Source of the DNA: Planococcus sp. MER TA 32b
Lineage (GTDB): Bacteria > Bacillota > Bacilli > Bacillales_A > Planococcaceae
DNA: 64,000 bases
Reading direction: 5' to 3'
NCBI GenBank assembly: GCA_023715185.1
Contig: JAMCAN010000001.1
Location: forward strand, 248,001-312,000
A program made the translations under genes and the position numbers. Below, in pieces: positions 48,227 to 57,207 of the stretch. The notes beneath the pieces were generated by a model. That model was not told the origin of the DNA. It did no database searches and was given only the letters and a program-made list of their open reading frames with translations. Positions within the stretch are counted from its first letter, which is position 1; each line of letters opens with the position of its first letter.

Positions 48227-48468
48227 GAACCAATTTGGAATACAATTCAAAGCAGCTGAGGAAGGACATCCTAATAATCGAATTTTGCTTTTAGTCGATC
48301 GCATTAAAGATGAAAAATGGCTATTAATTTACATTTTACGGAATTTTTCCTGTAAACTTGAAATAGACAGTAAACTAGGGTTTCTTGGGAAAGTGGTGCA
48401 GGAAGAAATCGAGTTTGAGCGGTGATGACTTTGCCGAATACATCAAAAGAAAGAATCGGAGAGGTGTA

Positions 48469-48606
48469 ATGGATTTTATGATGGAAATTATACTGATAGG
48501 CGTTGTCTTGATCGTTTCAAGCACCGCAGAAAAGAAACTGGATTCGCTGGGCGAACAGAATAAACGGGTGATTGAACTGCTGGAAGAAATACGGGATAAG
48601 AAGTGA
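48469..48606 (+). CDS. small single-pass membrane protein (45 aa)
   Basis: ATG 48469 is preceded by GGAGAGGTG. The product has one N-terminal helix (MEIILIGVVLIVSSTA) and a charged amphipathic tail (EKKLDSLGEQNKRVIELLEEI) that looks like a short coiled coil. It is immediately followed by another small membrane protein gene. No function known. Confidence 0.6.
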   Translation: MDFMMEIILIGVVLIVSSTAEKKLDSLGEQNKRVIELLEEIRDKK

Positions 48607-48661
48607 CGAGATAAAAAGTGACTGGTTGAGAAGGGTGATAGAATCACAAGGGAGGATAAAC

Positions 48662-48904
48662 ATGGCTATCCTGTTTGCGGCAGTATTTGGCATATCCATC
48701 TTGTTTTCAGTAATTGCCTTGTTTTATGCAGTAATCGTGCATGATTGGAAAAGCTTTTTCTTGTTGGGGCTGGTTTTGCTCCCTGTTTCTATCTACACAT
48801 TTTCTGGGGAAATGCCAGTTCAAATCATCGGATTGTTATCGATAGCTTGTTTTGTTGTTTCAGCTTTTCTATTCTTCCGGAATAAACGAAAAGAAATACT
48901 ATAG
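48662..48904 (+). CDS. small hypothetical membrane protein (80 aa)
   Basis: Three hydrophobic helices (about residues 2-22, 28-45 and 50-70) end in a basic tail NKRKEIL. GGGAGGA stands six to seven bases before ATG 48662. It follows the 45-residue gene by 55 bp and ends at a strong terminator, so the two probably form one transcript. Not recognised. Confidence 0.6.
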   Translation: MAILFAAVFGISILFSVIALFYAVIVHDWKSFFLLGLVLLPVSIYTFSGEMPVQIIGLLSIACFVVSAFLFFRNKRKEIL

Positions 48905-48923
48905 AAGACTTCTGTTCAGAATC

Positions 48924-48963
48924 AAAAAGGAGCCGGCACAAAAATGTGCCGGCTCCTTTTTCG
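48924..48963. terminator. bidirectional terminator
   Basis: AAAGGAGCCGGCACA and TGTGCCGGCTCCTTT form a perfect stem with AAAA loop and flanking A and T runs; it serves both the small membrane genes and the convergent paiB. Confidence 0.95.
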
Positions 48964-48973
48964 GTTAAGAAAC

Positions 48974-49594
48974 TCAACGTTCCTGCATCCTCTTTTCCAT
49001 CGCATCCGCCATCCGGGTGGAATCCGCATTGCCTTCATTCCGCAGCTTCTGGATGATATTGCCGTAATCCGTGTCGTTGCGGTTCTGGCTCATCTTATAG
49101 GCGGCTTGAATATCGTTCACTTTCACCTTGAAGCCGACGATGCCTTTCATTTCTGTTTCCAATATAGAAGGGGAGAGCTTGTCCCACAGAACAGGATCCG
49201 GCCGGTGCTGCTCGTATTTTTCCATCAGCTTCGTCAAATCCTGCTTCAATTCGTCTCCATCCAGAATTTGGGCGGTGCCGTACATATGGACAGCCTGATA
49301 ATTCCATGTCGGGACGTTTTCCTGCTCGTACCAGGAAGAGGAGATATAGGAATGCGGTCCCTGGAACATGATCAATACTTCTTCATCCTGCTCAAAAGTC
49401 CGCCACTGGGGATTTCCGTATGCCATGTGGCCGGTTACATAATAATCTTCCTCTTCTTTCATCAGCTGCAATGGCAGGTGGGTCGCAATGGGCCTGCCTT
49501 TTCTCGTCGTCACAAGTGTGCCGAACGAGTGGTGCTGTACAAATTCCTGAATCTCATCCACATCGGTAACTTTATAAAACTTTGGGATATACAT
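48974..49594 (-). CDS. paiB: PaiB, FMN-binding-type negative regulator
   Basis: The 206-residue protein begins MYIPKFYKV and shows HSFGTLVTTRKGRPIATHLPL, GHMAYGNPQW and VPTWNYQAVHMYG, the hallmarks of the PaiB/FMN-binding split-barrel family. In B. subtilis PaiB with PaiA is described as repressing degradative enzymes and sporulation. It is downstream of paiA by 27 bases on the same strand. A terminator lies just beyond its stop. Confidence 0.92.
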   Translation of the reverse strand: MYIPKFYKVTDVDEIQEFVQHHSFGTLVTTRKGRPIATHLPLQLMKEEEDYYVTGHMAYGNPQWRTFEQDEEVLIMFQGPHSYISSSWYEQENVPTWNYQAVHMYGTAQILDGDELKQDLTKLMEKYEQHRPDPVLWDKLSPSILETEMKGIVGFKVKVNDIQAAYKMSQNRNDTDYGNIIQKLRNEGNADSTRMADAMEKRMQER

Positions 49595-49621
49595 AAGAGC
49601 CCGCCTTTCGGAATAATAGCA

Positions 49622-50146
<525 letters not shown>

Positions 50147-50599
50147 TTAATAATGTCGTTTTTGTCCTTTTTTGACCGATTCCCAATCCTTTTCGATGTT
50201 CTTTCGGATTCGCTGCAGCAGTCGGGCGGCGAGGGCAGCTTCCTGCTCAGTAAAACCCTCCAATGCTACATGGTTCGAATACTCATTTTCTCTTTTTATG
50301 AAAGGGTAGGCATCTGTCCCTTTTCGGGTTGGAAACAATCGTTTGATCTTTTTATTGTCAGGGTCGTTCTTTTTTTCAATAAAACCGTTGAGTTCCAGTT
50401 TTTGAATGGCTCGGGTAGCTGTAGAGCGGTCCACTTTGATCAATTCCAGCAATTGTTCCTGGATGATTCCGGGGTTTTCACAAATTCGCACCAGATAGAG
50501 ATACTGGCCTTTGGTTAAATCGAGTTCTTTGAATTCAATATTGCTGATGGAATCCAATGCTCGTGCAATCATGCCGACTTCACGCAGAATTTCAGCCAT
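50147..50599 (-). CDS. MarR-family transcriptional regulator
   Basis: The 150-residue winged-helix protein shows LTKGQYLYLVRICENPGIIQEQLLELIKVDRSTATRAIQKLELNGFIEKKNDPDNKKIKRLFPTRKG (residues about 28-95), the full MarR DNA-binding segment with D-R-S-T-A-T-R recognition helix. A perfect 12-bp palindrome lies about 50 bp upstream. It heads the transcript with paiA and paiB and so probably controls their expression; in B. subtilis paiAB lacks this companion in the position seen here, as far as I know. Confidence 0.92.
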   Translation of the reverse strand: MAEILREVGMIARALDSISNIEFKELDLTKGQYLYLVRICENPGIIQEQLLELIKVDRSTATRAIQKLELNGFIEKKNDPDNKKIKRLFPTRKGTDAYPFIKRENEYSNHVALEGFTEQEAALAARLLQRIRKNIEKDWESVKKGQKRHY

Positions 50600-50650
50600 T
50601 AAATGATACCTCCAAAAAATTCAGTATAAATAAAACTTACTATATTATTA

Positions 50651-50662
50651 TTGCATATGCAA
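50651..50662. promoter_or_regulatory. candidate MarR operator
   Basis: TTGCATATGCAA is a perfect 12-bp palindrome in the A/T-rich region upstream of marR-paiA-paiB. TTGC...GCAA half sites are characteristic for MarR regulators. Confidence 0.65.
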
Positions 50663-50718
50663 CAAAATAAAGATAAGAATTTATAAACATATACCATCAC
50701 CCACAAAAGCTCTTTCTT

Positions 50719-50748
50719 TTGACTTGAAAAAATTCGTGTGATTAGAAT
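50719..50748 (+). promoter_or_regulatory. candidate sigma-A promoter of the yhfK-like gene
   Basis: TTGACT at 50719-50724 and TAGAAT at 50743-50748 are separated by 18 bases, with the start codon 56 bases downstream. Confidence 0.5.
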
Positions 50749-50803
50749 AGGGAACACTCAAATCACAAAATCAGTAAATTAATGGAAAGAAGGAGAGCGC
50801 GCT

Positions 50804-51460
50804 ATGAAAACAGCAATTATTGGAGCACACGGAAAAGTTGGGAAGCGGCTGGGCCAGATGCTTGCAGACTGCGGGGATGAAGCTTTCGGTTTTATTCGCA
50901 GGGAAGAACAGGCTGAAGAGCTGGAGAAATTGGGGATGAAGACAGTGCTGGCTGATTTGATCGAAACGGATGCAGCCGACTATGCGTCGATGCTTGAAGG
51001 AATGGATGCGATTGTGTTTACTGCTGGCGCTGGCGGAGCGGGCACCGATTTAACCCAGGCTATCGATGGCGACGGCCTCAGCAAAATGATCGCGGCGGCG
51101 GAAGAGGCGGGAGTCAAACGTTTCCTGCTGGTGTCGGCATTTCCGGATGCGGGACGCGGCATGGGCATGCCGGAAAGCTTCGAATTCTATATGAAAGTGA
51201 AGCGGCAGGCAGATGTCGAGCTGGCGAAATCCTCACTCGACTGGACGATTCTTCGGCCGGGCACGCTGACAGACAAGCCCGGAACAGGAGGAGTTGAACT
51301 CGGTCTGGCCATTCCGTACGGAGAAGTTTCGCGGGATGATGTGGCGGGTGTTCTTGCCGAATTGCTCCATAATCCGGAAACGGCGAAGCTGATCCTTGAA
51401 TTGACGGAGGGGCAGACGCCGATTGCCGATGCAGTGGCAAGCCAGAAGCGTCCCTTATAA
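50804..51460 (+). CDS. NAD(P)-binding atypical SDR, YhfK-like
   Basis: The 218-residue protein starts with the Rossmann motif MKTAIIGAHGKVGKRLGQ and continues with AIVFTAGAGGAG, VKRFLLVSAFPD and DWTILRPGTLTDKPGTG, the pattern of the atypical SDR5/NAD(P)H-binding group (B. subtilis YhfK). The usual YxxxK is replaced by YMKVKRQ, as in the group. Probable oxidoreductase or NADP sensor; substrate unknown. GAAGGAGAG precedes the ATG. Confidence 0.88.
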   Translation: MKTAIIGAHGKVGKRLGQMLADCGDEAFGFIRREEQAEELEKLGMKTVLADLIETDAADYASMLEGMDAIVFTAGAGGAGTDLTQAIDGDGLSKMIAAAEEAGVKRFLLVSAFPDAGRGMGMPESFEFYMKVKRQADVELAKSSLDWTILRPGTLTDKPGTGGVELGLAIPYGEVSRDDVAGVLAELLHNPETAKLILELTEGQTPIADAVASQKRPL

Positions 51461-51510
51461 AAAATATGCGCAAAATCGGTATCCTCAGGAAGCATTAATG
51501 GTATACAAAG

Positions 51511-51535
51511 GTTATACTTTACTATCAGCGGGTAT
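51511..51535 (+). promoter_or_regulatory. sigma-B type promoter of the GAF-STAS gene
   Basis: GTTATA at 51511-51516 and GGGTAT at 51530-51535 have a 13-bp spacer. The sigma-B consensus is GTTTAA-N13/14-GGGTAT, so the -10 is perfect and the -35 has few mismatches. Confidence 0.75.
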
Positions 51536-51619
51536 CAGTATAGTTGATGTCTAAAAATTATAATAAGTGAAAGTGTAGCAATAGATCATCAGACGCACTC
51601 CCGAAACTGGAGGAATACA

Positions 51620-52471
51620 ATGAAACAGTCAACTGCGGGACCGTCCCGTCAATTCGAAAATTTCAATGAGGCAGCCAATCAGGTGCTCAAGATGTTAAGC
51701 GGCCGTATGAATATCAATACGTTGTTCATCGCGCAAAACGATGGAGAAACCAATACCATTACAAAAGCCTTCAATAGAAACGAGGAATTGGTCAAAGAAG
51801 GCAGCGAGTCGCCTTTGAACCAGACTTTTTGCAACCTGTCGATCCAGCATGGGCAGGACGTGATGAAGATAGACGATATTTCCAAGGATGAAGAGGCTCA
51901 AACGCTGGATATTGCATCTGATTTTGATAACGGTTCATTCATGGGCATCCCGATTTATTATGAGAACGGCAAAGTTTACGGAACGATTTGCGGGCTGGAC
52001 AAGCATCCCTATGACTTTACGACGGAAGACCAGGAAATGTTCGAGATGATGTCTTCGCTCCTGACGTATATTCTGGAGCTGGAAACGGCCAAGAAAGAAA
52101 TCCAGAAACTTTCTTCGCCGCTTGTGCCGCTGACCGATGGCATCTCCATTCTGCCTATCATCGGCCACATCACCCTTACCCGTGCCAAGCAGATGATTGA
52201 AGATGCAGTCAGTAAAGCAGGCCAAGGACTGGATATTCTAATCATCGATTTTTCAGGGATTACCGAAATCGATCCGCAAATTGAACAGCCTTTGCTGGAT
52301 TTGGTGAAAACATTGAAAATCATGGGCGTTACACCAGTCATCACCGGCATCACGCCGTCCATCGCTTTGAACGTGCCGCATTTCGCCCATTCGCTGAAAG
52401 GCGAAAGAATGGAAGCGACGCTGAAAATCGCGATCGAGCAGATGGGTTTTAAATTGGTGATGAAGGACTGA
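51620..52471 (+). CDS. GAF-STAS protein related to stressosome RsbR paralogues
   Basis: Residues about 15-160 form a GAF sensor domain (NTLFIAQNDGETNTITKAF, SFMGIPIYYENGKVYGTICGLD) and 165-283 an RsbR-like STAS domain starting LSSPLVPLTDGISILPIIGHI. The STAS positions that carry the phosphorylated threonines in RsbRA appear changed: TEIDPQIEQ in place of VVDT..., and GITPSIALNV in place of GIRPEIAQT. It could thus be a non-phosphorylatable or passive stressosome member. A sigma-B type promoter precedes it, so it would be made under general stress. TGGAGG precedes the ATG. Confidence 0.85.
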   Translation: MKQSTAGPSRQFENFNEAANQVLKMLSGRMNINTLFIAQNDGETNTITKAFNRNEELVKEGSESPLNQTFCNLSIQHGQDVMKIDDISKDEEAQTLDIASDFDNGSFMGIPIYYENGKVYGTICGLDKHPYDFTTEDQEMFEMMSSLLTYILELETAKKEIQKLSSPLVPLTDGISILPIIGHITLTRAKQMIEDAVSKAGQGLDILIIDFSGITEIDPQIEQPLLDLVKTLKIMGVTPVITGITPSIALNVPHFAHSLKGERMEATLKIAIEQMGFKLVMKD

Positions 52472-52516
52472 TTTGGCAATAAACATTAAAAACTTTTTAT
52501 AAATGAAATCTGCAAA

Positions 52517-52566
52517 GACCCCGAGTGAAGCCCTATTGAAAAATGGGTTTCACTCGGGGTTTTATT
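52517..52566 (+). terminator. intrinsic terminator
   Basis: ACCCCGAGTGAAGCCC pairs with GGGTTTCACTCGGGGT and is followed by TTTATTG. Confidence 0.9.
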
Positions 52567-52681
52567 GTGCAGTAAAAAAGGAGCGCCAGGTGAATTGGAA
52601 TAAAGAAGTGTTTTTGATATGAATAAACTTACTATTTAGATAATATAAGAGTGAACCATCATTATAAAGGAGGGCACGTAC

Positions 52682-53422
52682 ATGGATTTGGCAGGGAAAG
52701 TGGCAGTGGTTACAGGCGGTGCTTCAGGAATCGGGCTTGCCGCAGCAAAAGCGTATTTGGCGAAAGGCGCGAAAGTGGTGATTGCCGACTTCAACGAAGA
52801 AGGCGGCAAAAAGGAAGCTGAAAATCTGAAAAGCAGCGGGGAAGCGGCATTCGTCAAAGTCGACGTGGCAAGCGAAGAATCGGTCGAGAACATGATCAAG
52901 TTTGCTGTCGATACGTTCGGCACTGTCGACATTATAGTTAATAATGCAGGTATCGGCGCACTGAGCGAAACGCATGAGCTGAGTTACGAAGATTACCACA
53001 AAGTCATCTCGATCAATCAGGATGGCGTGTTCTTCGGCGCGAAACACGCGATTCGCCATATGATGAACAACGGGGGCGGTGTGGTCATCAATACCGCATC
53101 GATTCTCGGAAGTGTCGGAGAAGCTGGTGCTTTCGCTTATAACGCATCAAAAGGCGCAGTCAATCTGATGACGAAATCATTGGCACTTCAATATGCTGAT
53201 AAGAATATCCGCGTCAATGCAGTGGCGCCAGGTTACGTTGAATCAGGCATGGTCAGCCGAGACGCGCTCGGACCGGAATTCTACGATCAGCTCGTGGACA
53301 AACATCCAATCGGCCGGCTAGGCCGAGCGGATGAAATCGCACACGCCATCATTTTCCTCAGCGAAAATGATTTCATGACGGGCGCAACTATTCTGGTGGA
53401 CGGCGGCTATACCGCCCAATAA
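52682..53422 (+). CDS. short-chain dehydrogenase/reductase (SDR)
   Basis: A 246-residue classical SDR: TGGASGIG cofactor loop, VVIADFN ending strand two (NAD preference), NNAG, Ser in NTASILGSVG, and YNASK. The C-terminus ATILVDGGYTAQ is standard. It is clearly distinct from the SDR at 13058. Substrate not known. AAAGGAGGG precedes the ATG. The next gene, an FAH-family hydrolase, is separated by a terminator. Confidence 0.92.
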   Translation: MDLAGKVAVVTGGASGIGLAAAKAYLAKGAKVVIADFNEEGGKKEAENLKSSGEAAFVKVDVASEESVENMIKFAVDTFGTVDIIVNNAGIGALSETHELSYEDYHKVISINQDGVFFGAKHAIRHMMNNGGGVVINTASILGSVGEAGAFAYNASKGAVNLMTKSLALQYADKNIRVNAVAPGYVESGMVSRDALGPEFYDQLVDKHPIGRLGRADEIAHAIIFLSENDFMTGATILVDGGYTAQ

Positions 53423-53430
53423 AAAAAGGG

Positions 53431-53462
53431 AATCGCCGTCCTTATGCGGGCGGCGGTTTTAT
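53431..53462 (+). terminator. intrinsic terminator
   Basis: ATCGCCGTCC pairs with GGGCGGCGGT around a short loop, with TTT following and A7 before. Confidence 0.75.
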
Positions 53463-53496
53463 GTTTTAAACTAACGTTACGGAAGGGTTGATACAT

Positions 53497-54357
53497 ATGC
53501 GCTTAGCAACTATACAACTGAAGGGGAAAGAGACGGCTGCTGTCGTTGTGGCTAAAGGGGTAATTCCAGTCGAAGCCATCAATAACGAATTCAGCAAAGA
53601 GTGGCCGACACAGCTTTTCAATCTCTTGCCGCTTGAGCAATTGAAGCCATTTAAAGAATGGTTCGCCGACCAGGACACGGAAACACTTGATAAACTCGTT
53701 CTTCAGGAAGCGGAGTTCGGTCCGCTTTACCGCCATCCGCGCAAGATCTGGGGCATCGGACTGAATTACGTCGAGCATGCCGCGGATTTAAGTGAAGTGT
53801 CACCGAATACGGAACCGGCAAGTTTCATGAAGCCTGATACGACAATCATCGGACCGGGCGCAACCATCCGTGTGCCGCTGCAATCCGAGCGCACGACAGC
53901 GGAATCGGAACTCGGCATCGTCATCGGGAAAATTTGCAAGGACGTTGAGGAGGATGATGCGCTCAGCGTCATCGCTGGCTACACGACAATAATCGACATG
54001 ACGGCCGAAGACATTCTGCAGAAAAATCCCCGTTACCTGACACGTGCGAAGAGCTTCGACACTTTCTTCAGTTTCGGTCCGCAGCTCGTGACAGCGGATG
54101 AAGTGGATGATGTGCTCAGCCTGAGGGTGGCGACAGTCATCAACGGTGAAATCCATCGCGATAATCTGGTGTCGAATATGACCTTTCAGCCGCAGCATCT
54201 TATTTCCTTCCATTCGAAAGTCATGACGCTGCTGCCGGGAGATATCATCTCGACGGGCACGCCGGGTGCGGTCGTCATCCGCGACGGAGATGTCGTGGAA
54301 TGCCGCATCGACGGTTTTGAAACCTTGACCAATCCGGTGGAAGATTTGAAAAATTAA
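53497..54357 (+). CDS. fumarylacetoacetate hydrolase (FAH) family protein
   Basis: The 286-residue protein has a short N-terminal domain and an FAH catalytic domain: WGIGLNYVEHA, PASFMKPDTTIIGPGATI, the metal-binding TTAESELGIVIGK (two Glu) with a later Asp in GYTTIIDMTAEDI, and LLPGDIISTGTPG. Family members cleave C-C bonds of acylpyruvates or decarboxylate oxaloacetate. ATG 53497 follows GGAAGGG; the TTG at 53488 abuts that site. The gene is single. Confidence 0.9.
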   Translation: MRLATIQLKGKETAAVVVAKGVIPVEAINNEFSKEWPTQLFNLLPLEQLKPFKEWFADQDTETLDKLVLQEAEFGPLYRHPRKIWGIGLNYVEHAADLSEVSPNTEPASFMKPDTTIIGPGATIRVPLQSERTTAESELGIVIGKICKDVEEDDALSVIAGYTTIIDMTAEDILQKNPRYLTRAKSFDTFFSFGPQLVTADEVDDVLSLRVATVINGEIHRDNLVSNMTFQPQHLISFHSKVMTLLPGDIISTGTPGAVVIRDGDVVECRIDGFETLTNPVEDLKN

Positions 54358-54657
54358 AAGCTGATTTTATTCCTTTACCTAAAAAAGGAAGGATTTCCAC
54401 TGACTGATAATCAGTATTTCCGTGGTAAATACAGAATCATTGTCCTGACTGGCTTCGCATTATGAAATTGTAATGTAATTGTCATCTGAAAAGATGGACT
54501 TTACTGTGAGAAATTGGTTATTCTTGAGACAGCATGCTGAAATGCCGGGGATTTATTTTTGTATAATATTGTTAGTGTCTTGGCCTAGAGACACTGATGG
54601 ACAGAAAATATTCCAGCTGCAGATCAGTGTAAATAAAGCCTGTGGGGAGAGGTTCAA
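54358..54657. other. 300 bp promoter region, no gene
   Basis: No coding region is supported. A TATAAT at 54562-54567 and an inverted repeat right after it at 54574-54595 probably control the nitrilase gene. The first half contains a weak dyad (GGAAGGATTTCC) and nothing else recognised. Confidence 0.5.
54574..54595 (+). promoter_or_regulatory. inverted repeat overlapping the start of the nitrilase transcript
   Basis: AGTGTCT and AGACACT (54574-54580 and 54589-54595) are perfect 7-bp arms, extendable with one mismatch, six bases after a perfect TATAAT. It could be a repressor operator or a 5' mRNA hairpin. Confidence 0.55.
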
Positions 54658-55455
54658 ATGAAATACTCTATTTACCAGATGGACATCATAGCTGGAAATC
54701 CGGATGCGAACCGCATGAAAGTCAGACACTGGCTGGAAGCGGAAATGAAAGAGAACAAGCCCGATATAGTGGTGCTGCCCGAAATGTGGACGACTGCTTA
54801 TACATTGAAGGCTCTGGACAAAGTCGCCGATACCAATGGGGCGAAGACGAAAAGTTTCCTGAAGGAATTGGCGTTGACTTTTAAAGTCAATATCATCGGA
54901 GGATCAGTCGCCAATCAGAAAGACGGCAAGTTCTATAATTCATCATTTGTTTTTGCGCGAAACGGCGATTTGGTCTATGAATACGATAAAATCCATCTGG
55001 TGCCGATGCTGAACGAACACGACTTTCTTGCCGGAGGCGAAAAAGTGCCGGAAGTGTTCGAACTGGAAGGCATCAAAATGGGGTTGATCATCTGCTACGA
55101 TCTGAGATTTCCGGAAATCATCCGGAGCCTCGCGCTGGACGGAGCCGAGGTCCTGCACGTCGTCGCCGAATGGCCGGCAGCAAGAACCCGCCACTGGAAA
55201 GTATTGCAGGCGGCGCGGGCAATCGAAAACCAGCTGTATGTGGTTTCCGCGAACCGGGTCGGTGAATACGATGGAGTTGAATTCGCAGGTGCGTCGATGG
55301 CCATCAATCCGTGGGGAGACGTCCTGCTCGAAGCCGGAGAAGAAGATGAAGAAACCTTGGCGATCACACTGGATTTGGAAAAAGTGAAGACAGTCCGTGA
55401 AGAGGTTCCCATCTTTACCAGCCGGGTGCCGCATTTGTATAAGAAGGAACTCTAA
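54658..55455 (+). CDS. carbon-nitrogen hydrolase of the nitrilase superfamily (MtnU-like)
   Basis: The 265-residue enzyme has the complete Glu-Lys-Cys triad: Glu42 (VLPEMWTT), Lys111 (YDKIHLV) and Cys146 (LIICYDLRFPE). The sequence around these residues is close to the MtnU/YafV (omega-amidase, 2-oxoglutaramate or 2-oxosuccinamate hydrolase) branch. In Bacillus mtnU lies near the methionine salvage genes, but no other mtn gene is here. GGGAGAGG precedes the ATG. Confidence 0.88.
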   Translation: MKYSIYQMDIIAGNPDANRMKVRHWLEAEMKENKPDIVVLPEMWTTAYTLKALDKVADTNGAKTKSFLKELALTFKVNIIGGSVANQKDGKFYNSSFVFARNGDLVYEYDKIHLVPMLNEHDFLAGGEKVPEVFELEGIKMGLIICYDLRFPEIIRSLALDGAEVLHVVAEWPAARTRHWKVLQAARAIENQLYVVSANRVGEYDGVEFAGASMAINPWGDVLLEAGEEDEETLAITLDLEKVKTVREEVPIFTSRVPHLYKKEL

Positions 55456-55480
55456 AGAATCAGCCATGTTCATATATTAT

Positions 55481-55528
55481 AAAAGCGCGTTTCCAACGGA
55501 TTTTTTCCGCTGTAAACTCGCTTTTTTT
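55481..55528 (+). terminator. intrinsic terminator
   Basis: AAAGCGCGTTT pairs with AAACTCGCTTT, with an inner CGGA/TCCG, followed by TTTTTA. Confidence 0.75.
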
Positions 55529-56007
55529 ATGGCGAAAATTCCGGGCGGATACCGATGATTTTCGGGTTGGAAAATCCAAAAATGTATCCCAAAAAGGGCG
55601 TGTCAAAAAATTATTTTAAAAAAATTGAATCCAGCGTAGTTCAAAGGAATCAGATTTTTCTATCAACTTTTTCAGCTCCCGCCACAGAGGGAACGAGAGC
55701 TGGATAAATAATAAAAAATTGCGTTTTGATTTGGGTTTTTTTACAGGTAAAAAAGCCTTTCGGGAGGCGTAAATTTAGAGGGTCGGTTTGAAATCATAGG
55801 TAATTAAGCGTATAGTTGATAACATGCGGCTTAGGTTATTTGGCACGAAAAGAGTTTATTTATATAGGTTTCTGTTTGATTGACGACAGAAAAAGGCGGA
55901 TTTTCTGTGTGACATAAACAGCCTGAAAATAGATCGAGGCACAAGAGATTTCAGAAACTCTTACAGCCATGAGAAGCAAAAAAATGGTATGAGAGGTGTG
56001 GACATAT
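55529..56007. other. 479 bp leader region of opuA, no gene
   Basis: No ORF is credible. An imperfect dyad CAGCTC / GAGCTG near 55673-55702 and a short hairpin GCCT / AGGC near 55759-55770 are present; the rest is A/T-rich. It presumably carries the osmoregulated opuA promoter, but no clear -35/-10 pair can be chosen. I see no c-di-AMP riboswitch core. Confidence 0.45.
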
Positions 56008-57207
56008 ATGCCGGTTATTAAAGTGGAAGGCCTGTCAAAGGTATTCGGCAAAAACGTTAAGCAGGCTTTGAAGCTGCTTGAAGAAGGCAAAACGAAAGAA
56101 GAAATATTGAAACAGACAGGCAGCACAGTCGGCGTAAACCGCGCTTCCTTTGAAGTGGAAGCGGGCGAAATTTTCGTCATCATGGGATTATCCGGCAGCG
56201 GTAAATCGACATTGGTCCGTTTGCTCAACCGCCTGATCGATCCGACAGAAGGCCACGTAATCGTCGACGGCGAAGATCTTGCGACGATGAACAAAAAGGA
56301 TCTTCTGCGGGTGCGCCGTACGAAGATGAGTATGGTATTCCAGAAATTCGGTCTTTTCCCGTTCCGCTCGATCCTGGAAAATACAGAATACGGACTTGAA
56401 GTCCAGGGCATCGCCAAAGAAGAGCGCAGCAAAAAAGCTCGCGCTTCCCTTGAAATGGTGGGACTGGGCAATTATGTGGATCAATATCCATCCCAGCTTT
56501 CGGGCGGGATGCAGCAGCGTGTCGGTCTGGCAAGAGCGCTTGCCAATGATCCGGAAGTGCTTCTGATGGACGAAGCATTTTCAGCGCTGGATCCGCTGAT
56601 CCGCAAAGAAATGCAGGACGAGCTATTGGACCTTCAGGACACAATGAAGAAGACCATCATCTTCATCACGCATGATTTGGATGAGGCTCTCCGCATCGGC
56701 GATAAAATCGCTTTGATGAAAGATGGCTCAATCGTGCAGGTCGGCTCACCGGAAGAAATTCTGATGAACCCGGCGAACGATTATGTCGAGAAATTTGTTG
56801 AAGACGTTGACCGCTCGAAAGTCCTGACGGCTTATAACATCATGAAGCGTCCGGAGACGGTCAATATCGATAAACACGGCCCGCGGGTCGCGCTGGAGCG
56901 GATGCAAAAAGAAGGCATCTCCACCATTTACGTAACGGACAGCAAACGGAATCTGAGAGGCTATGTAACAGCGGATGACGCGGTTGTTGCTCTGCGCAGC
57001 GACGTGACAAACCTGACGGCCATCCTGAAAACCGATGCGCCAAGCGTGCCGAAGGATACATTGATGAACGCAATCTTTGATATCAGCCATAACTCACCGG
57101 TTCCGATCACGGTTGTGGAAGATGGGAAATTGCTGGGGATCATCGTGCGCGGCGCGGTCATTTCGGCACTTGCAGGACAGGGTGAGGTGAATTTGACACA
57201 TGCTTAA
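56008..57207 (+). CDS. opuAA: glycine betaine ABC transporter, ATP-binding protein
   Basis: The 399-residue ATPase has the OpuA/ProV-type N-terminal extension, Walker [10 protein letters not shown], signature [15 protein letters not shown], Walker [14 protein letters not shown] and switch ITHDLDEA. The C-terminal part (about residues 275-399) is a pair of CBS domains ([40 protein letters not shown]) that sense ionic strength or c-di-AMP in OpuA systems. GAGAGGTG supports ATG 56008. It overlaps opuAB by eight bases. Confidence 0.95.
   Translation: MPVIKVEGLSKVFGKNVKQALKLLEEGKTKEEILKQTGSTVGVNRASFEVEAGEIFVIMGLSGSGKSTLVRLLNRLIDPTEGHVIVDGEDLATMNKKDLLRVRRTKMSMVFQKFGLFPFRSILENTEYGLEVQGIAKEERSKKARASLEMVGLGNYVDQYPSQLSGGMQQRVGLARALANDPEVLLMDEAFSALDPLIRKEMQDELLDLQDTMKKTIIFITHDLDEALRIGDKIALMKDGSIVQVGSPEEILMNPANDYVEKFVEDVDRSKVLTAYNIMKRPETVNIDKHGPRVALERMQKEGISTIYVTDSKRNLRGYVTADDAVVALRSDVTNLTAILKTDAPSVPKDTLMNAIFDISHNSPVPITVVEDGKLLGIIVRGAVISALAGQGEVNLTHA

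Noticed and set aside
48180..48425. Plus-strand ORF of 81 codons
   Set aside because: It overlaps an antisense frame, lacks a ribosome site and shows no recognisable features. Neither strand is well supported in this stretch.
54358..54657. S-box (SAM) riboswitch before the MtnU-like gene
   Set aside because: None of the conserved SAM-I segments was found; only a simple inverted repeat is present.
55529..56007. c-di-AMP (ydaO) riboswitch before opuAA
   Set aside because: The aptamer core was not found. The region shows only weak dyads.
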